Source: Diphasiastrum complanatum
Taxonomy: Eukaryota > Streptophyta > Lycopodiopsida > Lycopodiales > Lycopodiaceae
Length of the DNA: 64,000 nucleotides
Assembly: GCA_029204225.1 (NCBI GenBank)
Contig: CM055099.1
Span: forward strand, 51,227,298 to 51,291,297
Direction: 5' to 3'
In this document: piece after piece, positions 1-12,129 of the stretch
Position numbering within the stretch: the stretch's first letter is position 1
Layout of the letters: each line of letters begins with the position of its first letter
Notes under the pieces: generated by a model
What the model saw: the letters and a program-made list of their open reading frames with translations, nothing else
The model's database searches: none
What the model was told of the DNA's origin: nothing
Position numbers and translations under genes: made by a program

Positions 1-455
1 GGTTTTTGGCCATCATTTACCTTCCGTTTGGGCAAAATAAAAAGGACGATTTTTAATGACCATCATTAAATTGATTTAAATGACGGTTTTTGGCCGTCAT
101 TTATCTTTCGTTTTGACAAAATAAAAAGGACGGCTTTTAATGGCCGTCGTTTAAGTTGATTTAAATGACAGTTTTTGGCCGTCATTTATTTTCCATTTTG
201 GCAAAATAAAAAAGACAATTTTTAATGGCCGTCATTTAAGTTTGATTTAAATGACGATTTTTTATCGTCATTTAAGATAGTTTATATGAGAATTTTTTGT
301 CGTCATTTTTTTAGATTAAAAATAAATAAATGACGCCTTTTTGTTGGCCGTCATTTAAGATAACATAAATGACGGTTTTTGGCCGTCATTTCAACCATTG
401 GTTTTAATGACATGGATTAAATGACGACCCTCAAAACCGTCATTAAAATCGATTA
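1..455. repeat. Tandem hairpin repeats (DNA-transposon-like subterminal array)
   Basis: About seven copies of a short palindromic core, roughly AATGACGG-TTTTT-GGCCGTCATT, spaced about 85 bp apart at first (near 1, 85 and 170) and more closely later (252, 290, 336, 374, 430). Each core can fold back on itself. The intervening DNA (GGCAAAATAAAAAGGACG-like) is repeated too. Arrays of this kind are common in subterminal regions of plant CACTA-type transposons; that assignment is inference, because neither a terminal inverted repeat nor a transposase is visible and the array runs off the left edge of the window. Confidence 0.6.
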
Positions 456-3269
456 CCTCTAGATCCTATTAATCCATTAAGCATGTTTTGGATCTGATTT
501 TTTCAAAAATTATGAGTTATTCATGATTATGGATAGCAGAAGTGAAGATTATATTTTGGTTCTACTGCTCGAATTTATCAAATACCATTTTATTATGGAT
601 TGGATGATCAGGTTGGAATAAAATTCTAATCTTGATCCGAAGCCAAGGATGTCTGTATAACTCAATCTAGCCTTGGTAGGAATACTGTTTGTTGGTTGAA
701 AAACTTGTGAATTCGAAATTATTCCCTTCAAAGATTTTCAATATATGTTATTTACTCATGAGGAATAGAGTTCTCTGGTAGCTAAGTTACAAGATTTTCA
801 GTGAGTTATGTGAGTAACAGATGTGGGTTTGGAGGAATCTACAATAATATATATCTATGTATTGGATCATAGTGAAATATTTGATATGCACATCTTAATT
901 TTGTGGATCTACTATGTGTTTCCTAAGTACTGAGTTTATATCGTATACTTAAACTACTTAGTGAATATAGATAGACGAACAAGTAACATTCGGAACAATT
1001 ACTTGCAGGTTCATGGTTTTTTTGTGTGGAAAGGATGACTTATTAACTCCGTAATGGTTTAGAAAACAGTCTCAATGTGGTGTTACTCTTGTATAAACGA
1101 ATTCGAAACCTAGACATTTGAGACTTCTGAATCATTAGCAATTGACTTGGGTAGTTGGATGACTCCTAAATAAAGTTAATTGATTATGTGAACAGTGTGA
1201 AGGGAATTCACCAAGAACTATTTGTTTTTATCTAGATTGCTCAAAAGATGCATGATTTGTGAATCTTCAGGATTCATCAGTAAAAATTTTGTGCCTGGAA
1301 TATAGGAAATTCTTAGTTTGAAGTATTTCTCAATTGGGAATAGACTCAAAATTATTGCTTGTATCCCAATGAGCTCATATTGGATGATAGGGTTTTAACA
1401 AATATCAATCAAGAATAACTACCAAATTTAGTTGTAATCTCTAGATTTTGCTCTAGATAGTTGTATAAAGTTTCTTGTAGTTGAAGACGGACATTGAAAT
1501 GGTTTTGGTGCGCCTACTATCTTCAATTACCTGATTGAACGTAAAGGTTGGATAACTCATATTTATGTTAAGAATTTTGTTTATAAAATACTTTTAAAAT
1601 CCAGTATTTTTTCCTAGGGGAGAAGGATTTTAGAATCATTCTTATATTCCCTAAGTTGGACATATAGTAAAGCGGAAACATCTTTGCACACCATAATATT
1701 CATTATCCATGTAGATTTTGTTGGGCTCAAAAAGATCTACTAAAATTAAAAGGGACCTCTACCCTCAGTGTCCATATAAATATAACTATAGCCACAATGG
1801 ACTAAAAAGTAAGTTTATGATAGCTAAGTTATGGTCATCTTTCAAATTTGTGTATAGATAGCTGAATGTAGTCAATTTTGGGAGCCTGTTGGCTTATTTG
1901 CATTGTAAGAGAATTGCAAATCCTCCATTCTTCAATATCTATCTATAATTAAGCATAAGAGGAGGGCATCAATATCCTCATGTTGGACATTGTATTTTAC
2001 ATGCAAGGCTAAATCAATCATGCCATCAAGGAATTTGGATATTTGTGCAAGTAGTATTGGCACTAATTTTCTATAAAATCATCGAGAAATAAAACGCGGA
2101 CTCATCCATGAAGAAACTGGAATCAAAAAGCAACAAATTCAACCAATTTCTGACTTACCTAAGTAGAACTGCTCAACGGAACATGGAATCTAATGATCCA
2201 TCTTGCTCAAGAAAAAACTATAAGCAAAGTACCTAAAGTAGGTACGTGGTGGCAGAAATGAACAAGCATTTAAAATCAAGATTTCAGTGTTCTTATAAGA
2301 ACTAAGAACCAACACTAGCATGATTGACAAAACAAACTGCATAGCTGCAGATCCTTCAATGAAGATATTGATATGAATGGTAATAAGTCAAAAAAGATAA
2401 ACTGAGCATATTCTGCCAACGTGATGGAGTTCACATGCAAAGTACATACTGTGAACTTCATTATGGATAAGTCTCTGCACAGTGCATTTTAACTCAAATG
2501 TCACACATTGCAAGTTCATACAGATCTTCAAGTATAATGACGAATCAACCCGTATCTTTTATATCTTAGTGTTGTTGATACATGTAGCACTCACATTATG
2601 GAATTTGGAATCTGAATTCAAATTCAACCCATAAGTAGTTTACAGCATTACTACAAAATACAGCTTACATCTTGAGGGATCTCGAGATACAAAGTTAAAA
2701 GTACACAAAAATGTCTTATAAAATATACTGCTCTGCCTAAACAGAGACACAAGATAACCGTTTCACATCAGATCATTAACCACCTTGTCACTCAAACAAT
2801 TTTGGACTAAGAGGAGATATGTGGCTGATGTGTAACATATCTTGTCAGCCTGCATGTCAACTTTAGAGGAGATAGACTAATGTCTCAACTATTCAATATG
2901 TCAACACGTGCTGAGTTTTATTTGGCTCCGTTGATACCATAAAGAAATTAATTGAACAATACCTTTGAGACATGCACACCATACATTAGTCAAAAGCATG
3001 TAGATCTTTCTTCAAATTCATGATTATTAGCACAACCAAACCACTCATCGTAGTATGGAATGGAAATGTGAACAGTAACCCCCTTTTAGATTCAAAGAAG
3101 TTTTGATGAATTGTGCTTGCAATGTCGATACTCTGTCCCAGATGCAATATTTGGAAATCCCTACCTTTGCAACTGATGTCAAATCTCTCAAAGTCTCTGG
3201 CAGCTGGACTTTCTAGAAATAAAAACCATATACAGTCCTGCACTTTCTGGAAGTAGGCTCTTAAGCGTT
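456..3269. other. Intergenic, no gene recognised; includes 3' flank of the BPA1-like gene
   Basis: AT-rich DNA with no open frame that resembles a known protein and no recognisable repeat boundaries. The last few hundred bases (about 2990-3269) lie directly after the stop codon of the minus-strand BPA1-like gene and should hold its 3' UTR. The short open frames here are in unsupported frames. Confidence 0.5.
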
Positions 3270-5089
3270 CTATGCAAGCCTGTGTTCTCTTCGTTGTTCT
3301 TCTTTCTTTTGAACTTTTTCTTTTGTTTTCTCTGACACATTGTTGGCAGCCTTTGCAACCTTCTTATATGCCCCTGAAAACCACCCCGCACTAGTGTGAA
3401 TGTACTTATTTTTCATAAGCGTTGACCCAGCACTGTTAGCCGTCTGCCCCACAGTACTGAATGCTGATTTAGTCCTGCTTGTCACTTGAAGCTTTTCATT
3501 CATTGCTTTCATACCGTTAGCCACGGCTGCAGTGCCAGCATTGATCGTATGGCTTAGCCGAATCTTTTTATCTACGGCAGAAACTTTAGAAGAGGCGGTA
3601 GCCGACAGGCGGTGCTTCTCATCAAAAGCTTTTGCTTTACCCATGGCATCCTTACTCAACACATACCCATTTGCCAGCATGTCGGTAATCACAGCCTGGG
3701 CCTTATTCTCTTTCTTTGGGGTGATATCTATCACCTGCAATCTTGCAGAAATTACTGATATTGTAGCAATCAATAATATAATTATTTGTAAAAATAAAAG
3801 ACAAAATACTAGCAGATCAAAGACCTAACAATTTCCACCAGTGACAGATCATTCTAAAGTATTGCTGTTCCAAGTAATGAAACTCTACATGCAAATATTG
3901 GCACCCCCTGCATAAGACTTGCTCTAAATAATTTGACCTATTAAAAAGCACAACAGCTAGGAAAAGGGTGACTATATACTAAGTTCCCACCTTTGATTGG
4001 GAAAAGTTGTGTTCCTGAAATTGATCCAGGACATCGTGGCTTTCAACAGGAACAATGTTCACGGGCTGGTCGACAATAGTTGCACCCTGTCACATACAAT
4101 TACTCAGAAAACCGTACAAAAAACAAAAAATTTGCTTACACCTACTATTTACATCCCCTTGATGAACATCACGTAAGGCTATAACTGGTCGATAAGACTG
4201 GGTGCCAGATAGAGTCCTGAAAATTGGAATCAATTAGTGAAAACCCAGACTTGACATGTGGGAGCAGCGATAAAGGGACATATTCATGTTGGCTTTGGGT
4301 TGTGGCTACAAGAAGTATTTGATGACAGCTCTCAATGATCATCCAGGCTAGGCATTTCCATATACACCACACTGGGACATAACTCAAGGGCAAAGTACCC
4401 AATATTAGACTGCAAGTTCTTGCCGAAGCCCACTAACAGATTGTTTGAATATCAGACACCAAATACTCCTACAGAAACTCCTACTTAGTGAGTATTTATG
4501 TAATCAGATAAAAGGTCCGACTTGTAAGAAAAGCCCAACAGACACATGGCTATGAATTTTTGCTATGCAACTATGTGATCGATCAGCACTCACAGATAGC
4601 AGTAGAGCAGTATCGAGGGCATCTGGATCTTTGAATGTTACATGAGCCACCTGAAAAAATTCTTCTCTGACCACGCAAAACCAAGGTAAGATCAGAATCG
4701 TGTAGAACAACCATTCTAAGACCTAAATCATAATTTTCAAATTAAAAACACCCGGTCAATACGAATTCAAAACACGAAGCCAATACCCCAGACAAGCTCA
4801 AACTATGCCTACCTATCAAGCTCTATATGGTCGATCTCTCCCGAAAACGAGAAAAACTCTTGCAAATCCTGCTCCGTGGCCTTGAGAGATAAATTACTTA
4901 CTCGAACTGTACTAGACTGCACAAAGCAACATCATCTCAATATCAAAAGAAACCCCAGGCACATCTGAGGCACCAAAGATGCATAAAAAACTGCATCATC
5001 TACGAACATTTGATTATATCCCACATAATTCTATACACAGCAAGATCAATCGGTTCCGTGCATCATACCTGCATTGCCATGGCATTCAT
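3270..5089 (-). CDS. BPA1-like RRM protein (binding partner of ACD11 family)
   Basis: Five exons on the minus strand fit together in frame: 5089-5069, 4916-4813, 4666-4594, 4086-3991 and 3734-3270, all with GT-AG introns, giving 252 residues. Residues about 10-80 form one RRM: TVRVSNLSLKATEQDLQEFF, then VAHVTFKDPDALDTALLLSG, then ATIVDQPVNIV. The C-terminal half (from about residue 98) carries the family-typical run AQAVITDMLANGYVLSKDA, KAKAFDEKH and TKSAFS, with a Lys/Glu-rich end. In Arabidopsis, BPA1 and its paralogues bind the sphingolipid-transfer protein ACD11 and modulate immune cell death; that is family knowledge, not shown here. The chosen start (MNAMAMQ) gives the usual family length, but the same frame is open upstream with an acidic stretch (SDSSEKEDEFIEDL) that lacks an ATG before a stop. 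A 5' exon could therefore extend the protein. No lesion is seen. Confidence 0.9.
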
Positions 5090-5717
5090 GAGATCCTCAA
5101 TGAATTCGTCTTCTTTTTCAGAAGAATCCGATCCAATCTGCAAGGCAAATTGACTCCCAGCTCATGAATTTTGCGATCAAATCGTGGAGGAATTGTTGGG
5201 TGCTGCAAAGAATTGGTGTGGGCATGAGCAGAAAGAAGGCTTGTGGAGGAGGGCAAGAGATGGAAAGCGCTATATTCTCCCGTAGCGTCGCCTTGCTGCC
5301 ATCGCCGCCGCCTTCTTTCTGGTCAATTACTCTCCTCTTTCCCTTCCTACTCTCCAATTCCTTCACTCAGACGTTCCGTGACTTTTTAAAGTCTTCCTTT
5401 TGGCTGCAAAAAAAGAAAAAAAAAAAAAAAAAAGGGAGAAAGAGTCAACCTTATTTATACAACGTCTCATGTGTAATCTCTCCTCCTTATCGAAACTAAT
5501 AAACCATCCTACCACTATCATTTGTTGATGAAGCCAATGGGGATAAAGTGTCTACAATTGGACTACATTGTCTATTTTCTCTTTCTAGGTCGTACTGTGA
5601 TTTCTATGTGCATAACAAAGTAGAGTATTCTGTATTATGGATCTGATATTTTCTATGTGCTAAGTTCGGGTTATCAATCTTTTGTGGATCCATCATCATT
5701 CGATAAGATAGATCACG
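5090..5717. promoter_or_regulatory. Upstream region of the BPA1-like gene
   Basis: This stretch lies 5' of the minus-strand start codon and should contain its 5' UTR and promoter. It holds an A-rich tract at about 5408-5432 and GC-richer DNA at 5230-5310. A CCTTGCAG acceptor-like string on the minus strand, just upstream of the start (about 5134-5141), would allow a 5' UTR intron. No TATA box could be assigned with confidence. Confidence 0.35.
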
Positions 5718-6212
5718 GTGAATTGTTGGTTTTGGGTTCTATCCCTTAGTTACTTCAAATCATCAAGTTTCATGTTTATAGATACACTGGGTTCGTGGCA
5801 GTTGACTCCTGCAACTTTGTCGCAACGCAAAAGTCAACGATCCTTGACTCGAAGGTCAAACGATTCGCCAAAGTCGGCGTGCTTCCAAGACAAACGAAGG
5901 ACGAACGATTCGCGAATCGTAAACATACCTCCAAGACCGCAAATATCGCAAAGCGGCGCAAAACGAAGAGACACGAAAGAAACAAAAGAAACGAAAGGAA
6001 ACGAAAGAAACGAAGGAGAATCTTTCGCGCTGCCAGCTGGCAGCTCAACGGGCTTGGAGTCTCAAACAACACGCCCAGTAAGACCAGATATCACTTTTGC
6101 AGTAAGTTCACTTAGCCAATATATGGCTAATCCTGGCATCACCCATTGGAAGGCAAAAGAAGTCTTAGCACAAAAGTTAGCTCAGCATCCTTCCAGCTAT
6201 GGCTCCAACTAG
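5718..6212 (+). pseudogene. Copia reverse-transcriptase scrap in CG-containing unknown DNA
   Basis: One open frame of 164 codons, but only its end looks like a known protein: around 6084-6165 it reads RPDITFAVSSLSQYMANPG followed by HWKA. This is the stretch between the RT and RNase H domains of Ty1/copia polyproteins. The preceding 250 bp (about 5800-6040) is rich in CGAA/TTCG steps and lysine/arginine-coding purines and matches nothing I recognise. The copia similarity stops abruptly on both sides, so this is a truncated fossil, not a gene. Confidence 0.55.
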
Positions 6213-8313
6213 TACGAGTTATGGCTTCTCCCAACTAATCCTCACTAAGGCTATTTCTAGCTAGCACGGATATGGATGCATGCTGGCCAAGGGATAGCAT
6301 GGTGGTGAGTATTGTGAGGGCAAGATCCACTCTTTCTTGCATAAGCTCATCTTGTTGCTAGCACAAATGAGAATATACTATTAAGAAATCCTGGATATAC
6401 TCTCTCTTGAGGCTTACCCAACCAAGAGGAGGCAACTAACTCAATAATACATTCCATACAATAGTTTACAACCAAAGGGAATATCCACAATGGGGAGACA
6501 CAAGAGAGATATGAAGTATGAGCGTCATCAGAAGAGTTGATGTGGATCATATGGGAGTGGCTCTTTGATGGGTATTTCCAAGTGCCCACGCTAATGATTC
6601 AATAGATGATGTACAAGAGCTTGGGTTGTTGAATATGGTATGAAAACAACACAAGGTGTGAATGAACGGTAATGAGCTGAAGATGAGGGTAAGTGGTAGG
6701 ATGTGAGTCAAATATGGGAGTGGTAGTGGAGGTGAATAAATGGACTAGAGGGTTGTTGCTCATAGTTGTCTCTTGAAGACATGATGTTGGCAGAACTTTG
6801 ATTGTCGCATTGCAGCATCTTTGAGGTCAATTGTACTGTTGAGAGCTCCATGAAGGATTGCTTGGACTAGAGGCTTGAACAATCCCCTGTTTTGTTTCTC
6901 TTTTTTTTTTTTTTTTGCAAATAGTAGTGGCCTTTGAATGGTCAACAGTTAAATAGCTTGTCTAGTTCTTTAATTGCGAAAACACCACTTCTTGTTTGTC
7001 AGAAACCTCCAAGGTCCTTTTGATAATATGCTTGGCATTGCTCGACAGGAGCTCTGAATTGACATTGTTGGGATGCTACAGATGTTGTAGACTTGTCTGC
7101 TTCACAAAGTGCTTCATTTGAGAACTAGAACAAGTTTCGATTGATCAATCCGGGTGGAAATGAGGTCTTGAAGCATGGATGGGAAAAGTGAGATGAAGCT
7201 TCAAGAGTGATTATATGGGGAAACATGGGGGAAGGAATGGATGTGGACAAGGAATGATAGGGACCTTGTGTACATTATACTTGTTCATAACCAATGCTCA
7301 GTGTACGCATCCAAAGTCTGCAATAAGCACAGTACTACTCATAGGAAGTTCCATTTTCTCTAAGGCCTTCTAAATCATCATCATTGTTTGCCTTTGAAAA
7401 TGACATTTTTCCTTGAGGTTGTGTGCTCATAACTTCAATTTCTTATTGACGTGAGATTCCTTCAGTTTACGTAGGGATATGAGATTTCGCTCGTTGATGA
7501 GTTGTGCTTCTTGTGGCCTCAACAGATGATCAAATGGATGATGTACAACAGCGATAGTATGGGCGACCACTGCTCAATGTACATTTTTTCAATGAAGCAT
7601 TGTTGTTGGCATTGGTAGGAACACTAGTCGTCTGCATCGATTTGCACATAGATTTTGCCCTTGATGTGACTTGAGAGCCCTTCACGGGTACAAGCTACCA
7701 CTTTATTGATTTGATGACCATGGTGAGGCAATTGGAAAAGCGTGGATATTGTAGCGCTTACGTAAAACCAACTGCTTATTGATGATGGCGACGGTGGTGT
7801 TGTCGCAAATATTCTAGCTTGTTGGAAAGATGGATCTTCTGCTAGATCATGGTTGCAGTATGATAAGATGCTCATTTTGTTGCCAAACTGAGCATTTGTT
7901 GTTGAAGTCCTTGACTGTTCCTTTTGTTCATATTGAAAGTTGTTGAAATCATTGGTAAAGATGTAGAGATATATCCTAATGAAAATTCATGTGATACTGC
8001 AACTGTAAAGGTAGAATAAAATTGCTGATAAAATATCACCTATAGTGCTGCTGCAAAAGAAAACACACCAAACCATACAACAATAGAACAAACAAACAGG
8101 TAGCAACAAACGACATAGTTGACAGAACAAAACTTGAAATAAGAGAAAAAATTGAAAAATTGTAGCAGATAACTCTATAGAAGGATTTGTATGACACTCT
8201 TAGACCAAACTCTTGCAATTCAGTATCGAACTTGGCACAAGGCCATAGCTACAGTGTTACAAAAGAAAAAATAAAGTCATAACATGTAACATTTACATAG
8301 CATGCAATAAGAT
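6213..8313. other. No gene recognised
   Basis: Only short unsupported open frames. A poly-T tract lies at about 6900-6916. Phrases such as GATGATGTACAA recur near 6605 and 7528, which suggests an old repetitive element, but no LTR ends, primer site or domain could be identified. Confidence 0.4.
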
Positions 8314-9045
8314 TGTAGTGGGTTTCTTCCCTTGCCTAACCTGAATCCAAGATCTAGTCAATCTAGCATCAAAGAGACGGAGTTAGTTGTCACGCGTAGG
8401 TACGTTCCCATGAGAGTGATAGTTTAGTTCAGATTTCAACATGAATGGAGGATTCACATCTATCTCTACATCCATTAACCCTACTCTTTAACACCACACA
8501 TCCACAACAGAGATAGCTTACTCTTTCTCTCTCTCCCTTTCTCTCTCATAAAAAGTATAATAACATACAATCCCAATAACACTCAGATCCAACAATTAGC
8601 AAAATCCAAATAAGCATGAGAGATGGAGGAAAAGTGATAGAGAGCAAGGACATTCATCAATCCATTTCTGAAGAAATCCAATCTGCTTTATTGAAATGAG
8701 AAAATGAACATGAGGAGCAACTCGAGTTGGTCCCTTCTTATAGTAGAGAGGAGGACCCTGGCCTCTAAATCCTATTGGTCCAGTCTTGCCTCTCTTTTTA
8801 TTCAAATTTAAAAAAATGTGAGAACCATTAAAATTGGAGGGAAACCCAACTTTATTCACTAACTTGACATTTAGGCCCTGCGACATTAAAAGTCCCGCAA
8901 AAAGGCCTAAAGTCCTTTTATTAACTTTTAACTAATCAATCAAATAAGTGTGTGATCATCGGATTGGACTTACACACGCAGGGTGCCAAATCCCTCTCAC
9001 TTATTAACTAGAGTTAGGGTTGCCTTGAGATCCGCAAACCCTCCA
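8314..9045 (-). repeat. 3' LTR of the gypsy element (732 bp)
   Basis: In plus orientation the LTR starts TGTAGTGGGTTTCTT (8314) and ends CCCTCCA (9045), so it has TG...CA ends. It abuts the purine-rich tract of the minus-strand element at 9046-9063. Its first 190 bp or so (8314-8519) recur, about 90% alike by eye, at 50338-50431 plus 56081-56190. That second copy confirms the terminus and shows the LTR family is present more than once. Confidence 0.7.
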
Positions 9046-9098
9046 ATAGTATCCCCCACCAAAATTGGTGGCGGTCCCACGACACCTACAATATGCAG

Positions 9099-12032
9099 TT
9101 ATTGGGGACTTTTATTGGCTTCACGCCGAATCTTGATTAAATGATGTTGCACCTTCTCCATAAAATCGAGACGTGCAGTATTAAAATCCAAATTGTGTGG
9201 CAGGAAACAACGGTGGGCTCCGGCAATCCACTTGGAGGTTGTCCATGATGTGAAGCGTGATTCCCAGGAGCCTCCCATCATTGCCACACAAAAATATAAA
9301 CGAGCAACCGGCAACTGATCTTTGATTTGCTCTGAGGCCATCGGCTTATTTGGATCGAATGCCAGAGGAGGGAGGCAATCATCCCATCTGGTTGCCATTG
9401 ACGCCAACAGAGCTAGATCTTTAGCAAACATTGCCGATTGTCACACCGTTGGATCTGGAGAGTGCACATACTCTCGTTGATAGGCTTGTAAGGCGTGGTG
9501 AAAATCCACTGAGATGGTCCAGCTGTAAGACTGATGGATGATTGGCCAATTAGGCGTATGGATGGTGATCTTGTCCATAGTCAATCCCAAATCTTTCCAT
9601 TTATTTCTTTGCGGCATTGGCACGTAATAGGGATCTACCCGCAATTGGCGAGGGCTGGCGACGTAACTCCTAATTGATTCCGGAGTTTTCTCAAAAACTG
9701 TGATTCTCCATGTCGGCTGCTCTCCCAATGCAGGTATTTTGTCCAACTCTTTGTCGGCCTCAATCTTGGAGGTCTTAAACTTCAAAACCCATCCACCACG
9801 CGAGGACTCATGCGAATGTTGTTTTAAGAAGGTCTGGATCTAGTCCTCGACGCTGATGGGCCTTCTGAATAGAGGTGTTGTCCTTGATGAAGATGGACCC
9901 GCTTGTACTGCCGGTATGGTTGGCGGTTGGTCTGCTACATCTGGAGCTCCCCCTTGGTCCATGCTCGAATCAACTCCTATATCCATTGGTACGACTTCTT
10001 GGTGCGGAGGGGAGAATTGCGGCATGACCGGTACGGTGATTTGTGGTCCAGCTTCCAACACTCGAGCAGTTGCTTTTTCATAGGCGGTGATGGTCTCTTT
10101 AGCCTTTGCCAACTCGGTTGAAGCTGCTCCTTTGAACTTGTCAAAGCAGCCTTGAAATCCCTGAAGGGCCACTTTGTATGTCTCCACTTTCTTGAACAGA
10201 TACGCAATCTCCGTCGGTGTGACCGGATGATCTGGTATTTGCGTTTGAAGATACGCATCATGCTCAAGGGTGCTCACATCCAATTCACCTTGAAGCCGCG
10301 TGCGATCTTGTTCAGCCATCTATAATTGCCCCTTCAGCAACTGCACTTGTTGCTTTGCATCCTGCACGGCCTTATCCACCTGATCCTGTGCAATTGTCAG
10401 GGCGTTTTGCAGGGAGCTGATGTATTCTTCCAAGCGATCAGCTTATTGCTGGGCCAACTTCTTTTCGGCTTCAGCCTTGTGTTCGTGTTGTTTGGCAATC
10501 TTCAACTCTTGATCTAGCTGGACAAGTTTCTGGTTGATCAGAGTGTTTTCAGACTCCAGATCAGAGATTCTTTGCTCCATTTCCTTCTTTTTATCCAGCA
10601 TCGATTGGCTCACTTGCGCAAGGCTTGAAACCAAACCTAGAACATCCCCAGAATCGACGGTTGTGGAGGCAGCAGCATTAGGAGGACCTGATGGAGCTGT
10701 CCTTGGTTGGCGTGGAATAGGTGCCACTACGTCTTCTTCTTCAAAATGGTCTTTCTCTTCAAACCCTTCAGGCAGTGTGGCGTCGAACTGTTTTGGTGAT
10801 TTTACAGCTTTGTCGACCCGAAGTGCGACTGGACTATCTTCCGTATGAGGTTGTTGGCTGACATCTTCAACATCAACAGTAGATTCATGGATATGTCTGA
10901 ATCCTCTTCCAGGGGATTGGAGTTCAAAGGGCGCAGGGCTTTGGGGCATTTCAAAAATTTCGGTGGCCCCAAGGGGATCAGAATCATCGAACATATCCAT
11001 GAAGAACTGTGTGTTTGGTGAGGTGGCTTCGGTGTGTGGGGGTGAGGTGACCTGGGCAGTTGTGATGGGAATGGTAGGCCCAATGGTCACAGATTGTCCT
11101 TGAATGGAAGCAAAGACGAGGGAAACATCATAGGCTGGGGGAATGGGAAGTTCAGTGCGAACAGCAGCAAGGGGTGGAAGTGCAGCTGACGAGGTATGCC
11201 TAGTGCGACATCGTGACACGAAAGACGAGTCAGGAATAACGATCTCGCTGCGTGGACGATGACGACTATGAGAACTCGAGGCCTGGTGAGATGACTCGGC
11301 CGGTGCTTCTTCGTAGACCGAAAACATAGAATCTAGGTGGAAGCCATGGATTCTATTTTCTAAGTGAGAAGCGGCTAAAAGGGACAATAAAGAGCCGGTA
11401 GCGAACTGCTGCTTAGTATTGGCCTTAATAGCTCGTTTGAACTCACCAGAAACAGTCTTGAACCAATTATACGGTTCAAGAGGGGCTTTGGCTAACTTGG
11501 TGTGGGACTCCACTATCCTATGGAGGATTTGTGATGTGATGCAATCTTTCCTGAGGTTGCCAACCATCAAGAAGTTGTTCAGTTACTAGGCAGCAGCGTA
11601 AATTGAAGGCTCAGTGATGGCTTTCAGAAGGTAGTCGTCATTGGTCCAGTGCAGATCATTGGTGAGGTCAATATATGGCTTGATGGTCTATTTGGCATGC
11701 TTATGATTGGCTGAGGCCTGCGTGCCAGATGCTATACCTATAGCTACAAGGGCGGCCTCAGTGACGCGCACCTTATGTGTGGCTCACTGGAAAGTGATAT
11801 AAAATTTAGATTTCTCTTCCTTCCACATACTGAAGGCAAGAGTGATGAAATCCATATTGATGCGACCCGAAAAGGCTCTCTCATGAATACCCATTGCAGT
11901 GAGCAGCGGCTCCGCAAGGGTCATCCACTGAATGACCATGTTTGTGCTAGGAAGAATCATGATGTTCGTTGCAGATGGGACATCACGATGGATAGTATAG
12001 CGTGGAGACTGGGAAGTATCGGTAGAAGACAT
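9099..12032 (-). pseudogene. Post-pol ORF of gypsy element, copy 1 (about 978 codons with in-frame stops)
   Basis: A single reading frame runs from an ATG at 12032 (MSSTDTSQSP) to a stop at 9099. It is broken by several in-frame stops (near 11784, 11590, 10443, 10320, 9840 and 9438) but no frameshift. The N-terminal part carries NMDFITLAFSMW. The middle (about 11570-10800) is Ser/Pro/Thr-rich and low complexity with FFMDMFDDSDPLG. About 10700-10080 is predicted coiled coil (EQRISDLESENTLINQKLVQ and a second helical stretch). The C-terminal part (9785-9099) has a compact domain with RVDPYYVP and WESRF. The same arrangement recurs at 17242-19199 and in part at 35000-36535, so it is a real protein family of the element. 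Function unknown; it could be an env-position, gag-like or host-interacting protein. Confidence 0.65.
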
Positions 12033-12129
12033 GATGATCAGAAAGGAAATATAAAACACGCAAAAGTAAATCAAAAAGCAATGCAGGAATTTTGGAAGGC
12101 TTTAGTCGCAAGAAAAATTCGCAAGAGCT

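Noticed and set aside
5164-5499. Plus-strand 111-codon frame upstream of the BPA1-like gene
   Set aside because: Ends in a poly-lysine run from an A tract and lies in the gene's 5' region; no motif.
5795-6060. Possible relation between the CGAA-rich stretch and the copia LTR at 33.6-33.8 kb
   Set aside because: They share only TTCGCGAA-type words; no collinear alignment could be made by eye.
9856-10848. Several plus-strand frames over 9.8-10.9 kb
   Set aside because: Shadows of the minus-strand post-pol ORF, which has homologous copies in two other places.
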